Of a stretch of 64,000 nucleotides of DNA, positions 42,726-52,023 are shown one piece after another. The position numbers and the translations under genes were made by a program. Position 1 is the first letter of the stretch. Every line of letters begins with the position of its first letter. Source of the DNA: Gammaproteobacteria bacterium (GTDB taxonomy: Bacteria > Pseudomonadota > Gammaproteobacteria > Xanthomonadales > Wenzhouxiangellaceae). The stretch spans positions 85,768 to 149,767 of the forward strand of contig JAHJQV010000065.1 in the NCBI GenBank assembly GCA_018819105.1. The letters run 5' to 3'. The notes beneath the pieces were generated by a model. It ran no database searches. It saw nothing but the letters and a program-made list of their open reading frames with translations, and was not told the origin of the DNA.

Positions 42726-43035
42726 GGCGACCTCTGTTGTCCTGTACTGGCCCTCCCTGGACAATTGAGACCCCTCGCAATCCCCGCGAGCTGATACGAC
42801 TATATTACTACCTGGATGCATTTCTAACAAGCTTGTGCAGTGTGACAATTTGTAGGAAAACAACGTTCAATCCTGTAGGAAACCGGATCATCTGGTGCGT
42901 TTTTCCCATCGCACAACCCCGCTCTCCCATTTGCTCCCGGATGACATTTGTCACCCGATAAACCTGTCGGCTGACACTGTGACAGCACGCTTTAGGCACC
43001 GACAATGTGAACAGGCTTTTACTTCGGTCATTCCC
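42726..43035. other. Intergenic region between paralogue A and the divergent ABC exporter operon
   Basis: This 310-bp region must hold two divergent promoters. It contains a direct repeat TGTAGGAAA (42851-42859 and 42874-42882), a TGACA-TT-TGTCA inverted repeat (42942-42953) and a further TGTGACA. No promoter hexamers stand out and no small gene is convincing. The exporter frame is open back to 42895, but ATG 43036 fits the family start. Confidence 0.4.
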
Positions 43036-43959
43036 ATGTCCTCAGATACTGTTGTCAAGGTGGAAAATCTCTCACATCAATATGGTGCAGGTGCTGGTAC
43101 CTTCGCTGCTCTGGATGCGGTGGATGTGCAGCTTGAAGCCGGTCAGGTCACCGCGCTGCTCGGCCCCAATGGAGCCGGCAAGACCACGCTGATCAAACTG
43201 CTGCTTGGACTGTTGCCACTGCAGCAGGGCAACATCAGCGTGCTGGGCTGCGCCCCTGGATCGGATCGGGCGCGCCAGCGCACCGGCGTCATGCTGCAGG
43301 CCAGCGGTGTACAGGACAATCTCACCGTGCTGGAGCTGTTGCGGCTGTTTGCCGTCCTGTATCGACATTCGCAGGACATCGTCGCGCTGTTGCAGCGTCT
43401 GGATCTGGCCGCGCTGGCCGAAAAGCGCTTCCAGACCCTGTCCGGTGGCCAGCAGCAGCGTGTACTGCTGGCCATCGCCCTGTGTGGTGATCCGCAGTTG
43501 CTGATTCTTGACGAGCCCAGCACTGGCATGGACCCGGCGGCCAGACGCAGTTTCTGGCAGGTGCTGCGTGAGTGTCGCGATCAGGGCCGCGCCATTTTGC
43601 TGTGTACCCACTACATGGACGAGGCCGAGCAGCTGGCCGACAACGTTCTGGTCATGGAACAGGGACGCGTGCTGATGCACGCCAGCGCTGCGGCGATCCG
43701 CCAGCGCGTGCCCAGCCAGTTGATCAAGCTCAGCACCTCTCTGGGCGATGAGCATATTAACCGTCTGCAAGGGGTGCAATCGGTCATGGCAGTCAACGGT
43801 CGCATGCACATCTACTGCCATCGCGCCGAAAACGTGCTGCGCGAGTTGCTGGCTGCCGACCCCGGCGCCAGTGAACTTGAAGTGGGCGGTGCCGATCTGG
43901 AGACCGCTTTTCTGGCCCTGACGAAGAAGCCCGACAACCATCTGGAGCAAGCCGCATGA
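43036..43959 (+). CDS. ABC-2 type transporter ATP-binding protein
   Basis: The 307-residue ATPase starts at ATG 43036 (MSSDTVVKVENLSHQYGAG). It has Walker A LLGPNGAGKTTLIKLLLG, Q-loop GVMLQASGVQDNLTVLELL, signature TLSGGQQQRVLLAIALCG and Walker B LLILDEPSTGMDP. Such proteins drive drug, lipid or peptide export. It overlaps the permease gene by 4 bp and heads an operon that runs through a two-component system to a TMEM175-like channel. Confidence 0.94.
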   Translation: MSSDTVVKVENLSHQYGAGAGTFAALDAVDVQLEAGQVTALLGPNGAGKTTLIKLLLGLLPLQQGNISVLGCAPGSDRARQRTGVMLQASGVQDNLTVLELLRLFAVLYRHSQDIVALLQRLDLAALAEKRFQTLSGGQQQRVLLAIALCGDPQLLILDEPSTGMDPAARRSFWQVLRECRDQGRAILLCTHYMDEAEQLADNVLVMEQGRVLMHASAAAIRQRVPSQLIKLSTSLGDEHINRLQGVQSVMAVNGRMHIYCHRAENVLRELLAADPGASELEVGGADLETAFLALTKKPDNHLEQAA

Positions 43960-44711
43960 ACACCACTAGCAATCTTCAGCATCACCTGAGGATGCAGGCA
44001 AGATTCATCGAAAGCCAGTGGCTCAATCTGCTGCGCACACCGGCATACACCCTGCCGACGCTGCTGTTTCCGATCATGTTCTACAGCTTTTTCGGCCTCT
44101 TGCTGATTCCCGGCCAGGCGCAGTTTCTGCTCTGCACCTTTGCCACCTTCGGCTGCATCGGTGCCAGTCTGTTTGCCTTTGGCGTGGGCATAGCCACCGA
44201 GCGCGCCCAGGGCTGGCTGACGCTGTTGCGGGCCACTCCGGCACCGGTCTCTGCGGTGCTCGCCGGCAAGGGCTTCGGCGCTGCGCTGTTTACTGCCATC
44301 GTCACGCTGGTGATGGCGATGCTGGCCGCACAGTTCGGTGGGGTGCGTATGACCACAGTGCAATGGAGCGGGCTGTTGCTGGTGATGATCGCCGGCAGTG
44401 TGCCGTTCGCCGCACTGGGTATCGGTATGGGCATGAGTCTGTCACCCAACGCCGCCCCGGCGGTGCTGAACCTGATCTATCTGCCGCTGGGCTTTATGTC
44501 CGGACTGTGGATTCCCGCCCATCAGCTGCCGGGATTCATGCAGGCCATGGCCAACTGGCTGCCACCGTATCACGTGGCAGAGCTGGCCCTGCATGTCACC
44601 GGCACAAAAACCGGCACACCATTGCTCAGCCTGGGCATACTTCTGACCTACACCGTGCTGTTCATCGGCTTCGCCGCCTGGGCCTGGCGCCGCGCCGACC
44701 AGCACACTTAA
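43956..44711 (+). CDS. ABC-2 type transporter permease
   Basis: The 251-residue protein has six predicted membrane helices. These include LPTLLFPIMFYSFFGLLLI and an ABC-2 signature region near GFMSGLWIPAHQLPGFMQAM. It partners the preceding ATPase. The start overlaps the ATPase stop (ATGA). DesK/DesR-like pairs often sit beside such exporters, as here. Confidence 0.92.
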   Translation: MNTTSNLQHHLRMQARFIESQWLNLLRTPAYTLPTLLFPIMFYSFFGLLLIPGQAQFLLCTFATFGCIGASLFAFGVGIATERAQGWLTLLRATPAPVSAVLAGKGFGAALFTAIVTLVMAMLAAQFGGVRMTTVQWSGLLLVMIAGSVPFAALGIGMGMSLSPNAAPAVLNLIYLPLGFMSGLWIPAHQLPGFMQAMANWLPPYHVAELALHVTGTKTGTPLLSLGILLTYTVLFIGFAAWAWRRADQHT

Positions 44712-44724
44712 GCCCGGATTATTC

Positions 44725-46536
44725 ATGAAAAACCTGCTGAGTATTGCTGCACTGTTACTGCTTCTGCTGGCCGCACTGCTGTGGCTGCCACAGCCCGAGC
44801 CACTTCTGCCGGAAGCCCAGCAGCCTGGTCCAGATATGGCGCACACCAGCGACGAAGGTCCGGTCACGCTGATCAGCAATGTCCGGCTGTTCGATGGCGA
44901 GCGCTGGCATGCGGCCACCAGCATACTGCTGCGCGATGGGCTGGTGCACAGCATCGGCCCGGATCTTGCCGCCCCGGCGCAGGCAGTGCTGGTGGACGGC
45001 AGCGGCAAAACCGCACTGCCCGGCCTGATTGATGCCCATGTGCACAGTTTCGGCACGGCACAGGAAGACGCCCTGCGCTTTGGTATCACCACCATGCTGG
45101 ACATGTTCCGGCCACCGCAGGATTTCCCCCGGACCCATGCCGAACGCGCATCACTGCAGGCCAGCGACCGTGCCGATCTGTACTCGGCGGGTTATCTGGC
45201 CACCGCCGCCGGTGGGCATGGTACCCAGTATGGCATCGCGGTTCCGACCCTGGCAGGTGCCGATGAGGCCGATGCCTGGGTGGCAGCGCGGCAGACGGAA
45301 GGCTCGGACTGGATCAAGATCGTCATCGAGCCGGGCTGGGGCCAGCAGCGCCTGCCGACGCTGGATGCCGGTGTCGTCGGCGCACTGATCCGCGCGGCCC
45401 ATGACCGCGACCTGCTGGCAGTGGCGCATGTCTCGACCTATGCCGACGCGATGATGGCGATCGAAGCCGGCATTGATGGCCTGGTGCATCTGTTCGCGGA
45501 TCGTCGTATCGACGACGGCTTCATTGCGGCAGCACGTGCCGCCGACATCTTCGTGGTGCCGACCATGCCAGTGCTGGCCGGCATCTACGGCCACAATGAC
45601 ACCGATTGGATGTTGACCCATCCGGTGCTGGGACCGCGCCTGCCCGCTGGCCAGCGCAACAACCTGGACATGCGCTTTCCGCTTGCCGATGATGCCGACA
45701 CCGCCTGGTCCAACGTTGGCGCCAACCTGATCGCGCTGCATACCGCCGGCATCCCGATTCTGGCCGGCAGTGATGCCCCCAATCCGGCCACCACCTACGG
45801 TGCCAGTCTGCATCATGCCCTGCGCCTGTTGGTGGCTGCCGGTTTGCCGGCAGCAGACGCGCTGCGCGCGGCAAGCAGCGTGCCGGCGCGCGAATTCGGA
45901 CTGGCAGGCCGCGGCTGCCTGAAGCCGGGCTGCCGGGCGGATCTGCTGCTGGTAGCTGGCGACCCACTGACCGACATTGCCGCCACCGCGATGATCGATG
46001 CGGTATGGAAGAACGGGCATCAGCTCAGCTTTGCCATGCCCGCAATGCAGCCGGACACGACATCGTCTGCGGCCGTCTCCGGCGAACAGGATCTGCTGGC
46101 TGACCCGTCCCGCTGGATGGCCGCCGCCGACGATTACATGGGCGGTGCCTCCAGCGCCGCCATCAGCTGGAGCCAAACCGATGACGCCAGTTCACTGCAG
46201 GTCAGCGGCCAACTGGAGCCGGGTCATGTGTTCCCGTATGCTGGAGCAATGTGGTTTGCCAGTACCATTCCCATGCAGCCGGAAAACTTCAGCACCCGGA
46301 CCCACCTCGTGCTGCAGATAGAAGGTGCTGCTGGCGATTACCAAGCACTGCTGTTCAGCGGTGCCAGTCAGGCCAGCCAGCCGCAGCAGGTACCGATCAA
46401 GGTTGGCGAACTCAACCGCATTGAACTGGATGCCATTAATGGACTGGAGCTGAACCGTCTGCGTGCGATTGGCGTGTTCGCCAGCGGTGCCGCGCGCGAA
46501 GTCGATTTCCGCATTGTCCAGGCCAGACTGGAATGA
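44725..46536 (+). CDS. Amidohydrolase with C-terminal CIA30-like beta-sandwich domain
   Basis: The 603-residue protein has an N-terminal signal or anchor segment (LLSIAALLLLLLAALLWLP). The imidazolonepropionase-like metal hydrolase domain (about 50-430) includes VRLFDGERWHAATSILLRDG, the metal motif LPGLIDAHVHSFG, VAHVSTYADAMMAIEAGID and AGSDAPNPATTYG. The last ~150 residues (SSAAISWSQTDDASSLQVSG, REVDFRIVQARLE) resemble a CIA30/carbohydrate-binding fold. The substrate is unknown; it is periplasmic or surface-located. It lies 13 bp after the permease gene and overlaps the histidine kinase gene by 4 bp. Confidence 0.88.
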   Translation: MKNLLSIAALLLLLLAALLWLPQPEPLLPEAQQPGPDMAHTSDEGPVTLISNVRLFDGERWHAATSILLRDGLVHSIGPDLAAPAQAVLVDGSGKTALPGLIDAHVHSFGTAQEDALRFGITTMLDMFRPPQDFPRTHAERASLQASDRADLYSAGYLATAAGGHGTQYGIAVPTLAGADEADAWVAARQTEGSDWIKIVIEPGWGQQRLPTLDAGVVGALIRAAHDRDLLAVAHVSTYADAMMAIEAGIDGLVHLFADRRIDDGFIAAARAADIFVVPTMPVLAGIYGHNDTDWMLTHPVLGPRLPAGQRNNLDMRFPLADDADTAWSNVGANLIALHTAGIPILAGSDAPNPATTYGASLHHALRLLVAAGLPAADALRAASSVPAREFGLAGRGCLKPGCRADLLLVAGDPLTDIAATAMIDAVWKNGHQLSFAMPAMQPDTTSSAAVSGEQDLLADPSRWMAAADDYMGGASSAAISWSQTDDASSLQVSGQLEPGHVFPYAGAMWFASTIPMQPENFSTRTHLVLQIEGAAGDYQALLFSGASQASQPQQVPIKVGELNRIELDAINGLELNRLRAIGVFASGAAREVDFRIVQARLE

Positions 46537-47639
46537 CTCTCAAGGCGCGTCTGCTGGCGCTGCATCACTGGCTGTTGCCGCCAACGCTGAGGCTGGGCTG
46601 GTTGCCCTATCTATGGCTGGTCTATCTGGGCTTTTTCTTTATTGAGTATTTTTTCCGCCCCGCCGGTACGCTGGAAGTGCTGGCGGTGGTGGTCACCATG
46701 GTGCTGTTTCTGCTGCTGTATTTCAGCGCCCATCGCCGCCGTGGCCGTGCTGCCATGCTGCATGTGGCCGCGCTGGTGCTGCTGGCCATGCTGTGGGCAC
46801 CATTCAATGCCGGCTCCAGCGTGATGTTCATTTATGCGGCCAGCTTTGCCTACCTCACTGCACCACCTGGCAAATCCATCTGGGTGGTGCTGGCGATCGC
46901 TGTGCTGGCGGCGCTGACGGCATGGCTGGGGCATCCGCGGCTGATGTTCTGGTTGCCGGGTGCAGCGATCAGCGTGATCATCGGTGTGGCGAACATCTTC
47001 TTTGGCGAGAACGAGCGCAAGAATGCCGAGCTGCGACTCAGTCAGGCCGAGGTCAAGCGCCTGGCGCGGGTGGCCGAACGCGAGCGCATTGCCCGCGACC
47101 TGCACGATGTCATCGGCCATACGCTGTCGCTGATTGTGGTGAAAAGCGCACTCGCTGGCAGGCTGCTGGAACAGGATGCCAGCCAGGCCAGAGCGGAGAT
47201 CCAGGCCATTGAGGACACCGCACGCCAGGCGCTGCAGGACGTGCGCAAGGCGATCAGCGGACTGCACGAACAGAGCCTGGCGCAGGCACTGGACCAGGCG
47301 GCTCTGGCCATGCGCAGCGCCGACATCGAACTGCAGCTTGCGGTGGACGACGGCTTGCCACTGCCAGCGCGCGATGCCGCCATGCTCGGTCTGGTGATTC
47401 GTGAAGCCTGCACCAATGTGATTCGCCACGCCAATGCCCAGGTCTGCCGCATCAGCCTGCGGCACGACCGTGAGCGCAGCCGGCTGTTGCTGGACATCAG
47501 CGATGACGGCGGCGGTCGCATCCGCCCTGAAGGCAGTGGCATCCAGGGCATGCGCGCGCGCATCGAGTCGCTCGGCGGCGAACTGCACCTGGACACAAAA
47601 CGTGGCGGTCATCTGCATGGCTGGGTACCATTGGCATGA
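46533..47639 (+). CDS. DesK-like sensor histidine kinase
   Basis: The 368-residue protein has five or six N-terminal membrane helices (about 25-150), a short linker, and a HisKA_3 domain. The phospho-acceptor His is in ERERIARDLHDVIGHTLSL. The C-terminal HATPase has N-box REACTNVIRHANAQ and G-box DISDDGGGRIRPEGSGIQGM. Membrane-embedded sensing without a periplasmic domain is typical of DesK kinases, which sense membrane state. It is paired with the response regulator 37 bp downstream. Confidence 0.94.
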   Translation: MTLKARLLALHHWLLPPTLRLGWLPYLWLVYLGFFFIEYFFRPAGTLEVLAVVVTMVLFLLLYFSAHRRRGRAAMLHVAALVLLAMLWAPFNAGSSVMFIYAASFAYLTAPPGKSIWVVLAIAVLAALTAWLGHPRLMFWLPGAAISVIIGVANIFFGENERKNAELRLSQAEVKRLARVAERERIARDLHDVIGHTLSLIVVKSALAGRLLEQDASQARAEIQAIEDTARQALQDVRKAISGLHEQSLAQALDQAALAMRSADIELQLAVDDGLPLPARDAAMLGLVIREACTNVIRHANAQVCRISLRHDRERSRLLLDISDDGGGRIRPEGSGIQGMRARIESLGGELHLDTKRGGHLHGWVPLA

Positions 47640-47676
47640 TGGATGGGTTGATGCCACAGCGTTGCGGAGGCGGGTT

Positions 47677-48279
47677 GTGATCAGACTGTTTCTGGCAGAA
47701 GACCAGACCCTGCTGCTGGGCGCGCTGGCCAGGTTGCTGCAACTGGAACCAGACATCGAGCTGTTGGGCCAGGCAGCCGATGGCCACAGTGCGCGCCAGG
47801 GCATTCTGGATCAGCAGCCTGATATGGTGCTCAGCGACATCGAAATGCCAGGCCTCACCGGACTGGAGCTGGCAGAATGGCTGCAGCAGGAGCAGCCGCA
47901 GGTGAAAGTGGTGATCCTGACCACATTTGCCCGTCCCGGCTATCTGCGGCGGGCCCTGGAAGCCGGCGTGCGCGGCTATCTCCTGAAAGACACCCCGGCC
48001 GGGCAACTGGCCGACGCCCTGCGCCGCATCCAGCGCGGCGAAAGGGTGATCGATCCGGAACTGGCGCTGACCGCGTTTGACAGCAAAAACCCGCTGAACG
48101 GACGCGAACGGCAGATCCTGCGCCTGGCCGGCAGCGGTCTGGGCAATGCCGACATCGGACAGCAACTGCATCTGGCCGAAGGCACCGTGCGCAACTATCT
48201 GTCCGAGGCGATCAGCAAGCTGGACGCCGGCAACCGCATTGAAGCCTACCGCATTGCCCGTGATCAGGGCTGGTTATGA
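47677..48279 (+). CDS. DesR-like response regulator (NarL/LuxR family)
   Basis: The 200-residue regulator starts at GTG 47677, with a strong GGAGG 6 nt before it. The receiver domain shows LFLAEDQTLLLGALARLL, the phospho-acceptor Asp in PDMVLSDIEMPGLTG, and the conserved Lys in YLLKDTPAGQLADAL. The C-terminal LuxR helix-turn-helix is LNGRERQILRLAGSGLGNAD to EGTVRNYLSEAISKL. It probably controls the surrounding exporter operon. The stop overlaps the TMEM175-like gene by 4 bp. Confidence 0.94.
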   Translation: MIRLFLAEDQTLLLGALARLLQLEPDIELLGQAADGHSARQGILDQQPDMVLSDIEMPGLTGLELAEWLQQEQPQVKVVILTTFARPGYLRRALEAGVRGYLLKDTPAGQLADALRRIQRGERVIDPELALTAFDSKNPLNGRERQILRLAGSGLGNADIGQQLHLAEGTVRNYLSEAISKLDAGNRIEAYRIARDQGWL

Positions 48280-49019
48280 ATGAGCCGGACACATCGTTGA
48301 CTGAATCCTCCAGCACACCCCCGAACCGACTGCCTCGCGGCCACGCCATGACCCGGCTGGAAGTGTTCACCGACGCCGCGTTCGCGTTTGCGGCCGCCAT
48401 GCTGGCCATTTCCATTGACGAGATTCCGTCCAATTATCCGGAACTGCTGAACGCACTGAAGGATGCGCCGGCTTTTGCCGCCAGTTTCGCCATCCTCATG
48501 CTGTTCTGGCGGGCGCATCAGAAATGGAGCGAGCAGTATGGGCTGGAGGATTTTCCCGCCGTCGCGCTGACTGCGCTGCTCATCCTGGTGGTGATGATTT
48601 ATGTGTATCCGCTGAAGATTCTGTTCGGTGCCGGCTTTGAGGAGCTGTCCGGCGGCAGGTTGCAATCGTCATTTCAACTGCAGTCACAAACCGAATTTCG
48701 CGGCGTGCTGACCATATATGGAGCCGGCTATGCGGCCATGTGCGGACTCATCGCTGCCCTGTACCTGCATGCCTGGCGCTGCAGGACAGACCTTGCGCTC
48801 AGCCGTTCCGAGCAGTTTTTCACCCGCGCCGAAATCTGGTCATGGACATTTGTGGCCTGCTTCGGCCTGTGCTCGGTGACGCTGGCCTGGCTGTTGCCGG
48901 ACCGGCTGGTGCCGCTGGCGGCCTGGATGTATTGTCTGTTGATACCATATTCACCGCTGGTTGATGTACTCATCAACCAGCTGCACAGACGCCGGCAGCA
49001 GCCGGATACGGCCGCATGA
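48276..49019 (+). CDS. TMEM175-family (DUF1211) ion-channel-like membrane protein
   Basis: The 247-residue protein has about six membrane helices and opens (after ~25 residues) with TRLEVFTDAAFAFAAAMLAI, a variant of the RxxxFSDA(V/A)FAIAxTLL signature of bacterial TMEM175 potassium channels. Here T replaces S. It is last in the exporter/two-component operon, overlapping the regulator gene by 4 bp. A role in membrane-potential or potassium response is plausible but unproven. Confidence 0.82.
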   Translation: MNEPDTSLTESSSTPPNRLPRGHAMTRLEVFTDAAFAFAAAMLAISIDEIPSNYPELLNALKDAPAFAASFAILMLFWRAHQKWSEQYGLEDFPAVALTALLILVVMIYVYPLKILFGAGFEELSGGRLQSSFQLQSQTEFRGVLTIYGAGYAAMCGLIAALYLHAWRCRTDLALSRSEQFFTRAEIWSWTFVACFGLCSVTLAWLLPDRLVPLAAWMYCLLIPYSPLVDVLINQLHRRRQQPDTAA

Positions 49020-49033
49020 GCAATACTCAATAC

Positions 49034-49687
49034 TCAGGGTGCAATGGCACTGATCGCACCCAGCGCTGGGCCGGGTAGATTCAGCGCCCGTTGCCGGGCC
49101 AGCAATGTGCGCAGTTCACGACTGACTGTCGGCTCACCCTTGGCCTGCTCGAACATGTCTATGTACACGCCGGCGGCATAGAAGTAGCCTGCATTGATGT
49201 TGGCCTCGGCACGTGCCCGAATGGCTGTCTGCAATGCGGCAAAGCGCTGCGCAAGCTCCGCTGGCAACCGGGACCCGTCAACGCTGCCGGCACCCGCCAG
49301 CAGGCTGGAATCGTCGTTCAGCAGGGCAGTCAGAGACATCAGTTCTGCACGCAGTAGCCGATAGGCGCTGGTTTGCAGGCCACCCTGCCCGCCGGCTGTG
49401 TCCAGTTGCGGCAGAGCCGGGTTCCAGTCCATGCCGGCTGCCGAAAGATCCTGCAGACGCTGGATGCGTTGCCGGATTTCACTGTGGCCGCTGAGCTCAT
49501 CATGATTGGTCGACGCCTGTGCCTGGCCCTGATCGCTGCTGCCGAGCAAAAGCAGCACGACCGCCATGACAATCAGGCGATACCAGAACCTGTGATCAGG
49601 CATCGCAGCGGAGACCCCGGTTTCACCTGGGTGGCGTGTCACCCGTGACGACGCGGATGTGGATGGATTGCCGGATTGTGCTTTCAT
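49034..49687 (-). CDS. Secreted protein of unknown function, paralogue B
   Basis: 217 residues from ATG 49687, or 189 from ATG 49603 (MPDHRFWYRLIVMAVVLLLL), which gives a more normal signal peptide. The mature region shares ordered motifs with the protein at 42048-42725: RIQRLQDL, GLQTSAYRLLRAELM and INAGYFYAAGVYIDMFEQ. It lacks that protein's longer C-terminal tail. No known family is recognised. It is convergent with the TMEM175-like gene, 14 bp apart. Confidence 0.72.
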   Translation of the reverse strand: MKAQSGNPSTSASSRVTRHPGETGVSAAMPDHRFWYRLIVMAVVLLLLGSSDQGQAQASTNHDELSGHSEIRQRIQRLQDLSAAGMDWNPALPQLDTAGGQGGLQTSAYRLLRAELMSLTALLNDDSSLLAGAGSVDGSRLPAELAQRFAALQTAIRARAEANINAGYFYAAGVYIDMFEQAKGEPTVSRELRTLLARQRALNLPGPALGAISAIAP

Positions 49688-49846
49688 GAAAACACCATGA
49701 GTGTGAAAATATGCTCACATTATAGTCACAACAGCAGACATTGACAAGCGCTGAATGTGAACAATTGTCACCAAAAACCTGCACCTGTAACATGACACTT
49801 TCATTTGCAACGCCCCACACACATTGGCCGGACCGGCATTGCCGGT

Positions 49847-49874
49847 AAAAAAACCGGCCGCAAAAGCGGCCGGT
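49847..49874 (-). terminator. Intrinsic terminator downstream of the subtilisin-like protease gene
   Basis: ACCGGCCGC and GCGGCCGGT form a 9-bp perfect stem with a 4-nt loop (49853-49874). On the minus strand it is followed by seven T residues (49853-49847), so it ends the protease transcript. Confidence 0.92.
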
Positions 49875-49924
49875 GAATAAGGACTCTTGGAGAGTTATTT
49901 ATTGTTATCGTTATTTCTGGTGTC

Positions 49925-51673
49925 TCACTGGGCAATGACCTCGACGTCATCGATGTACCAGCCCTGGAAGTCGTTGGACACGCCATCGACGCTGTCAAAC
50001 TCGAAGCGCACACGGAACTGCGAGCTGATGAAGGCAGACACATCAAAGTCTTCCAGCAGCCAGCCTGACGGGTTGCCGCTGCGGGCATCCCACTGCTGCA
50101 GGGTGGTCCAGGTAGAGCCATCGTTGCTGCTCACCTGCACGCGCATGATGTCGAACTCACCGTTGAACGATTCGACCTGCCAGAACTGACTGAACAGCAG
50201 CGTGGCGGAGCCGAATCCGGACAGGTTGATGGACGGTGAGCGAACCCAGCCGGTGGCCTGGGCGCCGGTGTCGTAATCACAATTCGGCGAGGCGCGGTTG
50301 AAGGCCAGTTTGAAGTTGCCTGATGCAGCAGCCACACAGTCCGAAGACAGCCGCCACAGGTCGGCAGTGCTGGAGGACTTGTTCCAGCCTGGGGCAGAAC
50401 CGGCATCGAAGTTGGCGCTGAACACGGTGGTGCTGCCACCGCCGCCACCGCCGCCGCCGCCACCACCGCCGCCACCACCGCCGGTGGTCAGGCTGTACAG
50501 CATAAGATTGGGTGACCCAGTGCCGGGATTGCTGACCACACCCGGGGTGCCGTTGGCGGTGATCAGGTCAGCCAGCTGGGTCGGTGACAGTGACGGGGTT
50601 TCATCCAGCAGCAGGGCGGCCACACCAGCCACATGCGGAGACGCCATGGACGTGCCGCTGATGGTGTTGGTGGCGGTATTGCTGGTGGACCAGGGCGCGG
50701 TGATGCTGACACCCGGGGCAAAGATTTCCAGACAACTGCCAAAGTTGGAGAACGATGCACGACGGTCAGAGCTGTCGGTGGCACCGACGGTGTACGCGGT
50801 GGCGGCACGTGCCGGCGACTGCGTGCAGGCATTCACGTTGGAGTTGCCGGCGGCAACCACAAACAGCACGCCCTGGCTGGTGGCATTGTTGACCGCATTG
50901 TCCAGTGCAGTGGAAGCACCACCACCCAGACTCATGTTGGCCACAGCCGGCAGAATGGCGTTGTTGGCGACGAAGTCAACCCCGGCGATAACGCCGGCAT
51001 TGCTGCCCGAGCCATTGCAGCCCAGTACGCGCACGGCGAACAGCTCAACGTTCTTGGCCACGCCATAAGTGTTGCTGCCGACGGTGCCGGCCACATGGGT
51101 GCCATGACCGTTGCAGTCGTTGGCACCGTTGCCATCATTGATGGCGCTGAAGGCCAGATTGACGCGACCGCCAAAATCCACATGTGAGGCACGGATGCCG
51201 GTATCAACGACATAAGCATTCACACCGGTGCCGTTAAAATTGTAGGTATAGCTGTTGTCCAGCGGCAGGTTGCGCTGATCGATGCGATCCAGGCCCCAGG
51301 TCACCGGCGATTGTACCGCCTTGATGGACATGGTCTGGTCGGCCTCGATGAAATCAACATCCGGGTGTCTGGCCAGCGCCTTGACGTCACGTTCACTCAT
51401 CTGCACGGCAAAGCCGTTCAGGGCGCGCTGATAGACATGCTCCAGACTGCCGTTGTAGCTGCTCGCCAGCGACTGGGCCACATCGGCAGCCCGGGTGGCA
51501 CCTTCTTTGAGCACAACGATGTACTGGCCCTTGATGCGGTTGGGATTGTCCAGTCCGCGAATGTCCACAGCAGGTTTCTCCTGGTCCAGACTGACCTGGG
51601 CCAAGACAGTGTGCGGTGGCGATGCCAGTACCGCCAGCAGCAACAAGGTTGATAGAATCCAATGCTTTTGCAT
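49925..51673 (-). CDS. Secreted S8 subtilisin-like (proteinase K type) serine protease
   Basis: The 582-residue precursor has a signal peptide to about residue 25. An I9 inhibitor propeptide follows (GQYIVVLKEGATRAADVAQS to DFIEADQTM, about 49-115), then an S8 catalytic domain. The triad is Asp157 (YVVDTGIRASHVDFGG), His190 (NGHGTHVAGT) and Ser342 (GTSMASPHVAG). A run of about 17 glycines (from ~398) links to a C-terminal jellyroll-like domain (FSANFDAGSAPGWN to WYIDDVEVIAQ). It is probably extracellular and monocistronic, with its own terminator. Confidence 0.96.
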   Translation of the reverse strand: MQKHWILSTLLLLAVLASPPHTVLAQVSLDQEKPAVDIRGLDNPNRIKGQYIVVLKEGATRAADVAQSLASSYNGSLEHVYQRALNGFAVQMSERDVKALARHPDVDFIEADQTMSIKAVQSPVTWGLDRIDQRNLPLDNSYTYNFNGTGVNAYVVDTGIRASHVDFGGRVNLAFSAINDGNGANDCNGHGTHVAGTVGSNTYGVAKNVELFAVRVLGCNGSGSNAGVIAGVDFVANNAILPAVANMSLGGGASTALDNAVNNATSQGVLFVVAAGNSNVNACTQSPARAATAYTVGATDSSDRRASFSNFGSCLEIFAPGVSITAPWSTSNTATNTISGTSMASPHVAGVAALLLDETPSLSPTQLADLITANGTPGVVSNPGTGSPNLMLYSLTTGGGGGGGGGGGGGGGGSTTVFSANFDAGSAPGWNKSSSTADLWRLSSDCVAAASGNFKLAFNRASPNCDYDTGAQATGWVRSPSINLSGFGSATLLFSQFWQVESFNGEFDIMRVQVSSNDGSTWTTLQQWDARSGNPSGWLLEDFDVSAFISSQFRVRFEFDSVDGVSNDFQGWYIDDVEVIAQ

Positions 51674-52023
51674 ATCTTACTCCATTAAGGTTTTTATTTA
51701 CCGCCATCTGGCGGGCTTGCATTTGATGTCCGAATTCACTGTGGCATCTCACATTGTGACAGCTGCCACAGCGCAGCCAGACATCAAAACTGGCATGGCT
51801 CATCACCGGTGCTTGGATTCTCTGGCGAACAGCGGGCGTGACTGCAGGCGCACACCCGATCAGCAATCTATGCCGATCCCGGTGGCTGGCTGGCCTGTGG
51901 TCTGTTGCTTGCTGGTCTGTTTGTGCTTACCTGGCTTGAGCTTTTTTAATACTTATGGCCTATATGTAGCGCGAGCCGCGGAATTCTCCCAGCACAGATT
52001 TTTCACATCCGCTGCCCGATGGC
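51674..52023. other. Gene-free region upstream of the protease
   Basis: About 350 bp without a convincing gene. It contains the protease promoter region and an inverted repeat CTGTGGC/GCCACAG at about 51740-51772 flanking a TGTGACAGCT, possibly regulatory. A reading frame open through here belongs to no recognised protein. Confidence 0.35.

Noticed and set aside
42942..42953. TGACA-TT-TGTCA inverted repeat as a Pho box
   Set aside because: Pho boxes are direct repeats of CTGTCAT with 4-bp spacing; this is an inverted repeat with a 2-bp centre.
49702..49719. CRP/Clp-like TGTGA...TCACA inverted repeat upstream of paralogue B
   Set aside because: The spacer is 8 bp instead of the 6 bp needed for a CRP-type site.
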